From: Alteribacter natronophilus
GTDB lineage: Bacteria; Bacillota; Bacilli; Bacillales; Salisediminibacteriaceae
Reading direction: 5' to 3'
DNA length: 64,000 nucleotides
Assembly (NCBI RefSeq): GCF_006007885.1
Contig: NZ_VCRO01000001.1
Location: forward strand, 248,001-312,000
Shown here piece by piece: positions 42,338 through 50,743 of this stretch; position 1 is the stretch's first letter; each line of letters begins with the position of its first letter. The notes under the pieces are model-generated. The model saw nothing but the letters and a program-made list of their open reading frames with translations, had not been told where the DNA came from and ran no database searches. A program made the position numbers and the translations under genes.

Positions 42338-43507
42338 ATGATAGATGATGGAAATGAAAGCATAAATCGAAACGGCAATGAAGCAGTCGTTGAAGACGAA
42401 CCACTGATTGATGCAGAAGCTGTGATGGAGACTGTAACCGGTATAACGCTGCAGGAATACGGGATAGCTCTTGCTATCTTCATCCTGTTTTTTGTTTTCC
42501 GGAGGCTGTTTACCCGGTATCTGTTCAAATTCATCGTTACGGTGTCAAACAAGGGGAAGACAGACCTTCTTTACTATGCACTCCTTGCTTTTGAAAAGCC
42601 GATGCGTTTTTTCCTCGTTATTATCGGTATTTACGCATCCCTTATTTACCTGCCGCTGCCTGAGGGATTTAACGAGCCTATGGTGCAGATTTTCAGGACG
42701 GTGGTCATCGCTCTGATTTCATGGGGGCTGTTTAACCTTTCGTCCTCTACATCGAAGGTATTTACAAAAGTGGGAAAAAGGCTGGACATTGAGATCGATC
42801 AGATCCTTTTGCCGTTTCTCTCCAAACTCGTGCGTTTTGCCATTATTGCCATGGCGCTCAGCATCATTGCCAGCGAGTGGGATTATGATGTGAACGGATT
42901 TGTTGCCGGTCTCGGTCTTGGGGGTCTTGCCTTTGCCCTTGCGGCTCAGAATACGATCAGTAACTTTTTCGGCGGGATCGTCATTATCACGGAAAAGCCG
43001 TTTTCCATTGATGACTGGGTTCAATCCCCGAGCGTGGAGGGAATTGTTGAGGATATATCGTTTAGAAGTACGAAGATCCGGACGTTTGACCAGGCTCTTG
43101 TTACAGTACCAAACTCGACACTGGCTAACGAGCCGATTACGAACTGGTCCAAAATGGGGAAACGTCAGATTACGTTTAAGCTCGGTCTGAAATACTCCAC
43201 TTCCAGGCAGAAGCTTCAGACATGTGTCAGCCGGATAGAGGAATTGCTGAAAAACAGTCCCCAGGTGGACCAGGAGCTCATTATGGTCCGTTTCGATGGA
43301 TTTGGATCGAGCAGCCTGAATATTTTCATCTATTTCTTTACTAAAACTACCGCCTGGACGGAGTACCTTGAAGCAAAAGAGGAACTGAACCTTGAAGTCA
43401 TGAAGATCCTTGAGGAAGAAAATGTGGAAGTTGCCTTTCCAAGCCAGAGTCTGTATCTTCACCATGAGACGAGCGCGGAAAAATCAGGTGAAAGGGAACA
43501 CAGTTAA
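42338..43507 (+). CDS. MscS family mechanosensitive channel (YhdY-like)
   Basis: A 389-residue membrane protein with four or five helices, more than the MscS core. The pore helix and beta domain are seen as FVAGLGLGGLAFALAAQNTISNFFGG, then DWVQSPSVEGIVEDISFRSTKIRTFDQALVTVPNS, the MscS signature. It should open on hypo-osmotic shock and release solutes. ATG 42338 has AAGGATGAG; the frame is open from 42302 without a site. A second MscS gene is at 47363. Confidence 0.9.
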   Translation: MIDDGNESINRNGNEAVVEDEPLIDAEAVMETVTGITLQEYGIALAIFILFFVFRRLFTRYLFKFIVTVSNKGKTDLLYYALLAFEKPMRFFLVIIGIYASLIYLPLPEGFNEPMVQIFRTVVIALISWGLFNLSSSTSKVFTKVGKRLDIEIDQILLPFLSKLVRFAIIAMALSIIASEWDYDVNGFVAGLGLGGLAFALAAQNTISNFFGGIVIITEKPFSIDDWVQSPSVEGIVEDISFRSTKIRTFDQALVTVPNSTLANEPITNWSKMGKRQITFKLGLKYSTSRQKLQTCVSRIEELLKNSPQVDQELIMVRFDGFGSSSLNIFIYFFTKTTAWTEYLEAKEELNLEVMKILEEENVEVAFPSQSLYLHHETSAEKSGEREHS

Positions 43508-43538
43508 TAAAAGCTTCCAAATAAGAAGCAGATGTATT

Positions 43539-43586
43539 CCCGAGGAGGGTGAAGCGATGCCTGCGGAAAGCGTCCACCTGAAGCGG
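43539..43586. repeat. Fragment of dispersed repeat A
   Basis: GAGGGTGAAGCGATGCCTGCGGAAAGCG-type sequence matches the 3' end of the copies at 32089 and 55297 (GGAGGCTGAAGCGATGCCCG, then CGGAAAGC). Confidence 0.65.
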
Positions 43587-43622
43587 AATTGGAACAGTAT
43601 TCTTTATGAAAAGTGCGTATAT

Positions 43623-43660
43623 AAAAAGAGAGCCTGCCATCACGGCAGGCTCTCTTTTTT
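43623..43660. terminator. Terminator after the MscS gene
   Basis: AAAAAGAGAGCCTGCC pairs with GGCAGGCTCTCTTTTT around ATCAC; perfect 16-bp stem. Confidence 0.92.
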
Positions 43661-43934
43661 GCTGCACAGGTACGAAAGGTCTTAAGCACCGGCAGCTGTG
43701 GGGCTATACAAGCATAAAGCCCACACTCAAAAAGTGGCGGGATGGTCAGGGATTGCACCTGATACGGCCGATTTGCATGAAAACGGCACACTGCCTTACA
43801 GGAGGCTTCATCCCGTGTTGGAATTAGTTATGCCACAGATGGTAATTTTCATGCATAAAAATATCATTTTGTACATAGACCGATTAAAGTCCCGGTAAAA
43901 CGGGTAGAAAATAACCATAGAGGAGGGACTACAT

Positions 43935-44504
43935 ATGAAAAAACTACACATCACCTGCAGCCTCTTAACTTTGAGTCTGATGCTGTTATTTACAGCTGCA
44001 GTCGTTCAGCCCAGTACCGGTGATCTGACAGCAGCTTCTGATTATACGCAGGAAGAAATACAGTTGACTGAGCCCACTGCGGAGGTAAAAGGGGCTTCCA
44101 CCCAGGAAACACTTGAGTATGAACGGCTTTTTCATGAGGCGTCATTCAGAATAGGAGAAAATGAGGAAGCGGTGCACAGTACGAGAGAGGAACCGATGGA
44201 GGAAGGCATGTATAACGGCGGCAATTACTACGACTTCGGAACCTTCACCTATTTTGCGGATCCTGAAAAAGAGCGGATTAATGCTGTAGCTGTAAGGGAT
44301 GAAACAGCTGCCGATATCGATGAAGAACTATTCTTCGATCAGCTGGATGGTAAACTCGTTACTTCCGGATGGAACGAAATGGACGGAACATGGATGGAAA
44401 TATACAGTGTCAAAGGCGGGGACCTGGTTGTTGAAAGAGAGGAAAAGGATCTTGCTCCGGCCTTCATCTGGCTAACCGAACCGGGCCTGTTTCACGACGA
44501 ATAA
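43935..44504 (+). CDS. Secreted acidic protein of unknown function
   Basis: A 189-residue precursor with a signal peptide (basic KKLH, hydrophobic LLTLSLMLLFTAAVV, likely cut around residues 25-35). No lipobox Cys, so probably released or wall-associated. The mature part is acidic (EEEPMEEG-like, DEELFFDQLDG) and ends LTEPGLFHDE, a composition that fits a protein working in saline or alkaline surroundings. No domain recognised. AGAGGAGGG precedes the ATG. Confidence 0.7.
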   Translation: MKKLHITCSLLTLSLMLLFTAAVVQPSTGDLTAASDYTQEEIQLTEPTAEVKGASTQETLEYERLFHEASFRIGENEEAVHSTREEPMEEGMYNGGNYYDFGTFTYFADPEKERINAVAVRDETAADIDEELFFDQLDGKLVTSGWNEMDGTWMEIYSVKGGDLVVEREEKDLAPAFIWLTEPGLFHDE

Positions 44505-44514
44505 CGAATACATT

Positions 44515-44552
44515 CAGCCCTTAAGGCGCGATTGAGCCTTCAGGGCTTTTTA
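44515..44552 (+). terminator. Terminator after the secreted-protein gene
   Basis: AGCCCTTAAGGC pairs with GCCTTCAGGGCT, then TTTTT. Confidence 0.8.
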
Positions 44553-44589
44553 GTACTCATTTTCCCTGGTGCAGGCACCGGATTTGTCC

Positions 44590-44617
44590 GCAGGAAAGGA
44601 TTCCAGTCCTTTCCTGC
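44590..44617. other. Strong hairpin upstream of the dapH promoter
   Basis: GCAGGAAAGGA, loop TTCCAG, TCCTTTCCTGC: an 11-bp perfect stem without a T run, 21 bases before the -35 box. Possible protein-binding palindrome or a relic. Confidence 0.5.
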
Positions 44618-44637
44618 CTGCCGTTAAAGTTTCATGA

Positions 44638-44666
44638 TTGCAATTTGTCCCTGCAGTGACTATCAT
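44638..44666 (+). promoter_or_regulatory. Promoter of dapH-dapL
   Basis: TTGCAA (44638-44643), 17 bases, TATCAT (44661-44666). The short leader leaves no room for a lysine riboswitch. Confidence 0.6.
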
Positions 44667-44709
44667 TAGGGAGAGTCTTTACTACGTTAACAATGAGGAG
44701 GATTTACAA

Positions 44710-45420
44710 ATGAAACAAATGGATGCAAACGAAATTATCCAGTTCATTTCAAATGCTGAAAAATCAACACCGGTAAAAGTACATATCAAGGGATCCGACC
44801 TTGAGAGCATCGACTTTGGTGCAAATACAAAAACCTTTATTCAGGGGAACACCGGGGTTCTTTTCGGTGAATGGAAAGACATCGAAAAAGCTCTCGGCCA
44901 GGTTGAGGATTACGTTGTTGAAAACGACCGCAGAAACTCAGCGATTCCGCTTCTTGACATGAAAAATATTAAAGCTCGTATCGAGCCTGGTGCGATTATC
45001 CGGGACCAGGTGGAAATCGGTGACGGGGCAGTCATCATGATGGGCGCTTCCATCAATATCGGTTCTGTAGTCGGAGAAGGTACGATGATCGACATGAACG
45101 TTGTGATGGGTGGCCGTGCAACAGTCGGGAAGAACTGTCACATCGGTGCAGGGTCTGTACTTGCCGGCGTAATCGAGCCGCCATCCGCACAGCCTGTTGT
45201 TGTCGAGGACGGCGTTGTCGTTGGTGCAAATGCAGTCATCCTTGAAGGGGTTACTGTGGGAGCAGGTTCTGTTGTGGCAGCCGGTGCCATCGTGACAGAA
45301 GACGTTCCTCCAAACAGTGTCGTTGCCGGCACGCCTGCCCGTGTCATCAAGGAAATTGATGAGAAAACAAAGGGCAAAACAGAAATCAAGCAGGAGCTCC
45401 GCAAGCTTAACGACGAGTAA
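44710..45420 (+). CDS. dapH: Tetrahydrodipicolinate N-acetyltransferase
   Basis: A 236-residue trimeric left-handed beta-helix enzyme of the acetylated branch of lysine/meso-diaminopimelate synthesis. The hexapeptide repeats run from about residue 90 ([25 protein letters not shown]) to 215, with the conserved [31 protein letters not shown] core. GAGGAGG precedes ATG 44710. dapL follows 14 bases later, so both steps are cotranscribed. Corresponds to B. subtilis ykuQ. Confidence 0.96.
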   Translation: MKQMDANEIIQFISNAEKSTPVKVHIKGSDLESIDFGANTKTFIQGNTGVLFGEWKDIEKALGQVEDYVVENDRRNSAIPLLDMKNIKARIEPGAIIRDQVEIGDGAVIMMGASINIGSVVGEGTMIDMNVVMGGRATVGKNCHIGAGSVLAGVIEPPSAQPVVVEDGVVVGANAVILEGVTVGAGSVVAAGAIVTEDVPPNSVVAGTPARVIKEIDEKTKGKTEIKQELRKLNDE

Positions 45421-45434
45421 AAAGGAGATATGAC

Positions 45435-46565
45435 ATGACACTCGATCAGGCTCGTCTGATCTCAATCCGCCGGGATCTTCACCGGATCCCGGAAGGCGGA
45501 TTTGAGGAATTTAAAACACAGTCCTATCTGAAAAAAACGATTGCTTCTTTTGCCGGCAGCCACCTTGAAATGAAGGAGTGGCGTACCGGTCTTTTTGTTA
45601 TGGTAAAAGGCCATTCTCCCGAAAAAACGTTCGGTTACCGTGCTGATATCGACGGGCTTCCGATTACGGAGGAAACAGGTTATCCGTTTGCATCCGAGCA
45701 TGAGGGGTATATGCATGCGTGCGGCCATGATTTTCACATGACGATTGCCCTCGGTGTTCTGGCCCGTGTTTCCGCAAGCAGGCCGAAAGATAACATTCTG
45801 TTTATTTTCCAGCCTGCAGAAGAAGGACCCGGCGGAGCGCAGCCAATGCTTGAATCCGATGAATTTAAACAGTGGAAACCCGATGAAATGCTGGCTCTGC
45901 ACATCGCGCCGGAATATCCGGTCGGCACAGTGGCCACAAAGCCCGGACTTCTCTTTGCCAATACGAGTGAGCTTTTCATTGATCTTAAAGGCAGGGGAGG
46001 CCACGCGGCACTCCCGCACCTGGCTAATGATATGGTTGTTGCCTGCAGCCAGCTTGTCACCCAGTTCCAGACAATCGTGGCCCGTAACGTTGCCCCTCTT
46101 GACTCGGCTGTTGTGACAGTCGGAAAAATTACCGGCGGCACAAAGCAGAACATCATCGCTGAGCATGCGAGGCTTGAAGGGACGATTCGTACATTATCCA
46201 TCGAGTCCATGAGAACGGTTAAGGACCGTATTGAAGCTTTGACAGCCGGAATTGAAACAGGTTATAACTGTACGGCCAACATTGATTATGGGGCAAATTA
46301 CTGCCAGGTATACAATAATCCGGCCATTGCAGAGAGGTTTATGCAATTCGCCGCCGGCCGGAACGGTGTGAACCTGGTAGAATGCGAGAAAGCCATGACA
46401 GGCGAGGATTTCGGCTACTTCCTTGAAGAAGTGCCCGGACTGATGTTCTGGCTTGGTGTGGCGAGCGAAAGCGGCCTTCACACCCCGGGGTTGAACCCGG
46501 ATGAAGGAGCCATTCCGGTGGCAGTGGATTTTATCAGCGAATACTTATCTTCAGTCTCATCCTGA
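45435..46565 (+). CDS. dapL: N-acetyldiaminopimelate deacetylase
   Basis: A 376-residue M20-family metallo-amidohydrolase. [24 protein letters not shown] and [12 protein letters not shown] supply the metal ligands and catalytic Glu; [10 protein letters not shown] starts the dimerisation domain, and [15 protein letters not shown] is near the C-terminus. It removes acetyl from N-acetyl-LL-diaminopimelate, yielding the precursor of peptidoglycan cross-links and lysine. AAAGGAGATATG start region. Corresponds to B. subtilis ykuR. An array of tandem repeats begins 68 bases after its stop. Confidence 0.95.
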   Translation: MTLDQARLISIRRDLHRIPEGGFEEFKTQSYLKKTIASFAGSHLEMKEWRTGLFVMVKGHSPEKTFGYRADIDGLPITEETGYPFASEHEGYMHACGHDFHMTIALGVLARVSASRPKDNILFIFQPAEEGPGGAQPMLESDEFKQWKPDEMLALHIAPEYPVGTVATKPGLLFANTSELFIDLKGRGGHAALPHLANDMVVACSQLVTQFQTIVARNVAPLDSAVVTVGKITGGTKQNIIAEHARLEGTIRTLSIESMRTVKDRIEALTAGIETGYNCTANIDYGANYCQVYNNPAIAERFMQFAAGRNGVNLVECEKAMTGEDFGYFLEEVPGLMFWLGVASESGLHTPGLNPDEGAIPVAVDFISEYLSSVSS

Positions 46566-46632
46566 CGGGTGAGACTTTTTTATATTTAAGGGGAGAAATT
46601 GATGAGGTGAGGTTATTGAAATGGACCTGTAT

Positions 46633-46892
46633 TGGGCAGGAGAGAAAATACAGAGCATTAAGAAAGCTTTAAAGCATGTGTAATCCGGAGGAGCGAAAAT
46701 AGGAGAGCATTAGGGATGCTATAAAGTATGTGTAAACAGGAGTAGTGAAAATAGGGGAGCATTAAGAAAGCTTTAAAGCATGTGTAATCAGAAGGGGTAA
46801 AAAAGCAGAGCATTAAGACCGCCTAAAAAGCATGTGTAATCCGGAGGAGTGAAAATAGGAGAGCATTGAGAATGCTTTAAAGCATGTGTAAC
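46633..46892. repeat. Tandem array, five 52-bp units
   Basis: Five head-to-tail units of 52 bp (starts 46633, 46685, 46737, 46789, 46841) plus a partial sixth up to about 46920. The consensus core is GAGCATTAAGAAAGCTTTAA then AGCATGTGTAA, preceded by GGAGGAGTGAAAATA. Units 1, 3 and 5 keep the palindrome GCTTTAAAGC; unit 5 extends it to ATGCTTTAAAGCAT; AGCATT/AATGCT-type arms change together in units 2 and 5. The period is not a multiple of three, so it is not protein-coding. Confidence 0.92.
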
Positions 46893-47029
46893 AGTCAGGA
46901 GGCAAAATACAGTATCAAAAAACATCTAATCAGGTGTTTTTTGAACATCTGCATAAATCCCCGCTCTTTGGAGATAGTAAACTCTGGAAGATGATTCCTG
47001 ATTTTATTACAGCCAAGGAGGAATTTACA

Positions 47030-47278
47030 ATGGCCAGAGTTGGTGTGGAACAATCGCTGTCTGCGATTCAGCAGGCACTGCAGGAAAAAGGGCACGAAAT
47101 CGTTCAGCTTCAGCAGCAGGGTGACGAGGACGGCTGTGACTGCTGTGTCATCAGCGGACAGGATCAGAATGTAATGGGCATGCAGGATACCCAGCAGCAG
47201 GGTTCTGTAATTAATGCTCACGGTATGTCAGCCGATGAAGTATGCCAGCAGGTGGAACAGCGCACCCAGCAGCAGTAA
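47030..47278 (+). CDS. ykuS: YkuS (UPF0180) family small protein
   Basis: An 82-residue soluble protein. [24 protein letters not shown] is the UPF0180 N-terminus and [20 protein letters not shown] the central block, followed by [19 protein letters not shown]. The Gln-rich tail is longer than the core needs. Function unknown, but it keeps its place between dapL and ykuT as in B. subtilis. CAAGGAGGAATT precedes ATG 47030. The 52-bp array lies directly upstream. Confidence 0.9.
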   Translation: MARVGVEQSLSAIQQALQEKGHEIVQLQQQGDEDGCDCCVISGQDQNVMGMQDTQQQGSVINAHGMSADEVCQQVEQRTQQQ

Positions 47279-47289
47279 TCGTTTAGTGG

Positions 47290-47313
47290 AAGCCGGGTTC
47301 TCCCGGCTTTTTT
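47290..47313 (+). terminator. Terminator of ykuS
   Basis: AAGCCGGG, TTCT, CCCGGCTT, then TTTT. Confidence 0.88.
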
Positions 47314-47323
47314 AAATGCTTAA

Positions 47324-47357
47324 AAAAGCTGACTCTTCGAACTTAGAGTCAGCTTTT
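47324..47357. terminator. Terminator of ykuT (bidirectional)
   Basis: AAAAGCTGACTCT pairs perfectly with AGAGTCAGCTTTT. Confidence 0.88.
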
Positions 47358-47362
47358 GTGTC

Positions 47363-48205
47363 TTACGCTTCTTTTTTCTCGATGTAAACCTGGTGTGGGA
47401 ACGGAATTTCAATTCCATTGGCATCAAGGGCTTCCTTGATTTCCTTACGCAGCTTACGCTCAATTCCCCACTGCTCCATATTGACTGTCTGGGCGATCAC
47501 ACGAATCACTACATCGCTGTCATCCAGTGCCTGTACGCCAACTACGTTGGGACCGTCGACGATTAGTTCATTTTCCTCTGCTGCTACACGGTCACAGGCG
47601 ATCTGAATCACTTTCATCGCTTCATCAATATTATCGTCATAGGAAATACCAATGTCCACAAGGGCCCGCATGTTGGAGCGGGAATGGTTGCTCAGTGTTC
47701 CGATCTCCCGGTTCGGTATGTAGTGAACCGTCCCGTCAAAACCGCGGATTCTTGTTGTACGAAGGCCCACTTCCTCTACTACACCGTCAATCCCGGCAAC
47801 TGTAACGTATTCATCCACTTCCAGCTGTTTTTCAAGAAGCAGGAAAAACCCTGTAACAACGTCGCTCACGAGACCCTGGGCTCCAAATCCGATGGCAAGG
47901 CCCACAATACCGGCACCGGCAATCAGACCAGTCACATTATAATCAAAAAGGCCGATTACAATCGTTACAAAAATAAATAAAAGTACATAGGCAAAGACAT
48001 TCTGAGTCAGCTTTTCAAGTGTTTTTGTTCTCCCGGGAGACATATTTTTCTGTCTGCTCATGCGCTCAAAGCCTGAGCTTATGATCCTGCCTCCGATGGC
48101 TTTTACAATAAAATAGGCAATAAAGATGGCGATCAGCTGAAGAGCAATTATTCCTGCTGCCACGAGGATGGCTTCCCAGTTTATGTTGGCAATAAAATCA
48201 TTCAC
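47363..48205 (-). CDS. ykuT: MscS family mechanosensitive channel (YkuT)
   Basis: A 280-residue channel of core MscS size with three helices. GLIAGAGIVGLAIGFGAQGLVSDVVTG is the pore-lining helix and DEYVTVAGIDGVVEEVGLRTTRIRGFDGTVHYIPN the MscS signature. It should protect against hypo-osmotic shock. GTG 48205 is chosen because AAAAAGGAGTGA precedes it; the frame runs on to 48265 without a site. Position between ykuS and ykuU matches B. subtilis. Confidence 0.93.
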   Translation of the reverse strand: MNDFIANINWEAILVAAGIIALQLIAIFIAYFIVKAIGGRIISSGFERMSRQKNMSPGRTKTLEKLTQNVFAYVLLFIFVTIVIGLFDYNVTGLIAGAGIVGLAIGFGAQGLVSDVVTGFFLLLEKQLEVDEYVTVAGIDGVVEEVGLRTTRIRGFDGTVHYIPNREIGTLSNHSRSNMRALVDIGISYDDNIDEAMKVIQIACDRVAAEENELIVDGPNVVGVQALDDSDVVIRVIAQTVNMEQWGIERKLRKEIKEALDANGIEIPFPHQVYIEKKEA

Positions 48206-48440
48206 CTGCGTCACTCCTTTTTCCAGGGTGGTATGTATACACTTTTGACGAATAATGTCACACATTCTATCATACCCATACGGGCTTTAAAAGAAAACAG
48301 AAAGGCATTTTACTTTAAATGAACAGAAACGTTCGATATAATGGGAAACGTTGGTGTCCGGATCCGGTTAAAAACTGCCGTATTGGAAATACTGACGGAA
48401 TGTGATGATTATCAGGAAAAGTACAAAATCGAGTCGGATG

Positions 48441-48477
48441 TTGACTGATTATAATACTTTTCTTATAATAATCATTG
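48441..48477 (+). promoter_or_regulatory. Promoter of the ykuU peroxiredoxin gene with a PerR-like box
   Basis: TTGACT (48441-48446), 17 bases, perfect TATAAT (48464-48469). TTATAATAATCATTG (48463-48477) matches much of the PerR/Fur-type consensus TTATAATNATTATAA and overlaps the -10. Confidence 0.6.
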
Positions 48478-48514
48478 TTATTAAACATCAAACACAACTC
48501 AGGAGGGATTACAT

Positions 48515-49066
48515 ATGTCAGAAAAACGTATGGTTGCAAAACAGTCTCCACGCTTTGAAATGGATGCTGTACTTCCAAATAAGGAATTCGGTAAAGTAAG
48601 CCTCGAGCAGAACATGAAAGAAGACAAGTGGACTGTTCTTTACTTCTACCCAATGGACTTCACATTTGTATGTCCGACAGAAATCACAGCGCTCAGCGAC
48701 CGTTATGATGAGTTCGAAGACCTTGATGCAGAAGTAATCGGGGTGTCAACGGACACTGTCCACACGCACCTTGCGTGGATTAACACAGACCGCGACGACA
48801 ACGGTCTCGGCGACCTTAAATACCCTCTTGCTGCGGATACCAACCATCAGGTTTCCCGCGAGTATGGCGTACTGATTGAAGATGAGGGTGTAGCGCTTCG
48901 CGGACTGTTCATCATCAGTCCTGAAGGAGAGCTCATGTACTCTGTTGTAAACCACAACAACATTGGCCGTGACGTTGATGAAACACTTCGCGTACTTCAG
49001 GCACTTCAGACAGGCGGCCTTTGCCCGGCAAACTGGAAGCCTGGTCAGGATACACTAAAAGTGTAA
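48515..49066 (+). CDS. ykuU: 2-Cys peroxiredoxin (YkuU)
   Basis: A 183-residue thiol peroxidase. The peroxidatic Cys53 is in DFTFVCPTEI and the resolving Cys170 in GGLCPANW, with the GGLG-like segment replaced by RDDNGLGDLKYPL. It reduces hydrogen peroxide and organic peroxides; its electron donor may be the YkuV protein next door or thioredoxin. CAGGAGGGATT precedes the ATG. A strong promoter with a PerR-like box suggests peroxide induction. Confidence 0.95.
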   Translation: MSEKRMVAKQSPRFEMDAVLPNKEFGKVSLEQNMKEDKWTVLYFYPMDFTFVCPTEITALSDRYDEFEDLDAEVIGVSTDTVHTHLAWINTDRDDNGLGDLKYPLAADTNHQVSREYGVLIEDEGVALRGLFIISPEGELMYSVVNHNNIGRDVDETLRVLQALQTGGLCPANWKPGQDTLKV

Positions 49067-49100
49067 TTAACCACCGGCATGGATAAAATAAGTTAAATGG

Positions 49101-49130
49101 AAAAGGCCTGCAGCGATGTCAGGCCTTTTC
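49101..49130 (+). terminator. Terminator of ykuU
   Basis: AAAAGGCCTG pairs with CAGGCCTTTT. Confidence 0.9.
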
Positions 49131-49182
49131 TTTCGCTACATAAAGAAAGCGCTTAAAACAAACTCTGTATGGAGGGATTAGT

Positions 49183-49629
49183 ATGAAACTTCGTTCACCA
49201 ATGCCGGAACTGGATGGTGCCACAGAATGGCTTAATGGACAGTTAACACGGGAGGACCTCGTGGGAGATAAACCAACACTTATTCATTTCTGGTCCATCA
49301 GCTGTCATCTCTGTAAGGAAGCCATGCCTGACATTAACCAGTTCAGGGATGAATACGGGGACAAACTGAATGTTATGAGTGTCCATATGCCCCGGTCGGA
49401 AAAGGATCTTGATCTTGAGGAGATCAAAAAGACCGCAGCCGAGCACGATATTACCCAGCCGACATTCGTTGACAGTGAGCACAAACTGACTGACGCGTTT
49501 GAAAATCAGTACGTACCTGCCTACTATGTATTTGATGAAGAAGGGAACCTCCGTCATTTTCAGGCAGGCGGCGGCGGTATGAAGATGCTTACCAAAAGGG
49601 TAAATCGCGTTCTCGGAATAAAGCAGTAA
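49183..49629 (+). CDS. ykuV: Thioredoxin-like thiol-disulfide oxidoreductase (YkuV)
   Basis: A 148-residue soluble thioredoxin-fold protein without a signal peptide. The redox pair is Cys41 and Cys44 in SCHLCKEAMP, and the cis-Pro is in YVPAYYVFDE. The segment VMSVHMPRSEKD resembles the TlpA-like family. In B. subtilis YkuV is a cytosolic dithiol reductase; here it is likely to maintain YkuU or other cytosolic thiols. GGAGGG precedes the ATG. Confidence 0.92.
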   Translation: MKLRSPMPELDGATEWLNGQLTREDLVGDKPTLIHFWSISCHLCKEAMPDINQFRDEYGDKLNVMSVHMPRSEKDLDLEEIKKTAAEHDITQPTFVDSEHKLTDAFENQYVPAYYVFDEEGNLRHFQAGGGGMKMLTKRVNRVLGIKQ

Positions 49630-49645
49630 AACAGATGACCAAATT

Positions 49646-49696
49646 AAAAGAGACTGAACGAAAAGCAGGTGAATTGCTTTTTGTTCAGTCTCTTTT
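49646..49696 (+). terminator. Long terminator hairpin after ykuV
   Basis: AAAAGAGACTGAAC pairs with GTTCAGTCTCTTTT, and inside AAAAGCA pairs with TTGCTTTT; a two-tier stem. Confidence 0.9.
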
Positions 49697-49743
49697 CCTC
49701 TTTAATCAGCCCTCACGCTTACTTAGAGAGTGAGGTGATTGAA

Positions 49744-50625
49744 ATGTATATAAGAGATATTTCCGCTGCACTTGAAAAACACAGTACAAAAAAGTACAGC
49801 AGACGCTCATTAAGGAATATAACGTCCCTGACCATTCATCACAGTGGAACGGAAGGCGGGAGCGCCCAATCTTTTGCTTCCTACCATGTTAACAGGCTGG
49901 GATGGCCGGGAATAGGCTATCACTACGTCATAAGTCACGACGGCACGATCGTGAAGACAAACAGTGCGGACACGGTCAGCTACCACGCAGGTCAGGCTAA
50001 TCGTTTCAGTATCGGGATCTGTCTCACAGGGGATTTTACTTCAGGAAAGCCGGGTTACTCCCAATGGACAGCCCTGAAAGAGTTGTGCAGAAAACTGAGC
50101 TCCGATTTTTCCATATCCGATAACAGGATTCTTGGTCACCGTGAGCAGCCTGGAGCCGCTACCATTTGTCCGGGTTTCGATGTGGCTGTGCTCCGTCAGC
50201 AGCTCGGGGAGTCGCTTTTTTTCCGCATCGGAAAAGGAGATCGTGGAGCAGGCGTAATCCGGCTTCAGAAAAAGCTTATGGCGGCGGGAATCAACCCCGG
50301 GCAGATAGACGGGATATTTGGACCGCTCACCGAAACCGCACTGAAGAAGTTTCAGTCCTCTGCCGGAATTATACCGGATGGTGTCTACGTAAGTACCACC
50401 AATGAAGCACTGAGAGCCGCCAGGCGCACGCTCAGGGAACAAATACCCATGCAGAGGGGGTACGATGTCCTGATTGTACAGCAGACCACTCATGTAAAGC
50501 AGGACGGTATATTCGGTCCACAAACCGCGGCTTCCGTTAAAGGGTATCAGCGATCGAGAAGGTTAACACCCGACGGCATTGTAGGAAGTAAAACCTGGAT
50601 TTACATTATTAACGGGTGGCGGTGA
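49744..50625 (+). CDS. N-acetylmuramoyl-L-alanine amidase with two peptidoglycan-binding domains
   Basis: A 293-residue protein. Residues about 25-150 are an Amidase_2/PGRP-type zinc amidase (LTIHHSGTEGG, YHAGQANRFSIGICLTGDF, LGHREQPGAATICPG). Two PG_binding_1 repeats follow, about 155-215 (VIRLQKKLMAAGINPGQIDGIFGPLTETALKKFQ) and 225-290 (QDGIFGPQTAASVKGYQ). It should cut the MurNAc-L-Ala bond. There is no signal peptide, as in phage endolysins, yet no holin or phage gene is nearby. GAGGTGATT precedes ATG 49744. Confidence 0.9.
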   Translation: MYIRDISAALEKHSTKKYSRRSLRNITSLTIHHSGTEGGSAQSFASYHVNRLGWPGIGYHYVISHDGTIVKTNSADTVSYHAGQANRFSIGICLTGDFTSGKPGYSQWTALKELCRKLSSDFSISDNRILGHREQPGAATICPGFDVAVLRQQLGESLFFRIGKGDRGAGVIRLQKKLMAAGINPGQIDGIFGPLTETALKKFQSSAGIIPDGVYVSTTNEALRAARRTLREQIPMQRGYDVLIVQQTTHVKQDGIFGPQTAASVKGYQRSRRLTPDGIVGSKTWIYIINGWR

Positions 50626-50743
50626 ATATCTATACCAAAACTGGACCGGCCAGTGATAAACGCCGTTCCAAGTATGATATGATGATTGTTTTCATCCCGG
50701 CGGATTGCTATGATTAAGGAAAACAGTGAAGATGGGGGACAAT

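Larger units (their letters stand above)
43508..43934. other. Gene-free interval after the MscS gene
   Basis: It holds a short fragment of repeat A (43539-43586), a strong terminator, and a weak GTGGGGCT/AAGCCCAC hairpin at about 43693-43720. I see no credible ORF with a start signal. Confidence 0.6.

Noticed and set aside
43504-43791. Overlapping ORFs on both strands after the MscS gene
   Set aside because: They run through a repeat fragment and a terminator stem; composition and starts are poor.
44553-44709. Lysine riboswitch before dapH
   Set aside because: The promoter leaves only about 40 bases of leader and no L-box motifs are visible.
45462-46166. Long open frame antisense to dapL (234 codons)
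   Set aside because: It mirrors the codon structure of dapL, has no ribosome binding site and its translation shows no domain; dapL has complete M20 motifs.
46682-46900. Very short ORFs (such as MCNPEE) within each 52-bp unit
   Set aside because: They have four to eight codons, change length between units and are likely incidental to the repeated sequence.
46633-46920. Resemblance of the tandem array to a CRISPR array
   Set aside because: Units are contiguous 52-bp direct repeats that vary along their whole length; there are no unique spacers and no cas genes.
49744-50625. Prophage or defence island suggested by the endolysin-like amidase
   Set aside because: Flanking genes (ykuV, ktrC, rnjA) are in normal Bacillus order with no phage structural, integrase or holin genes.
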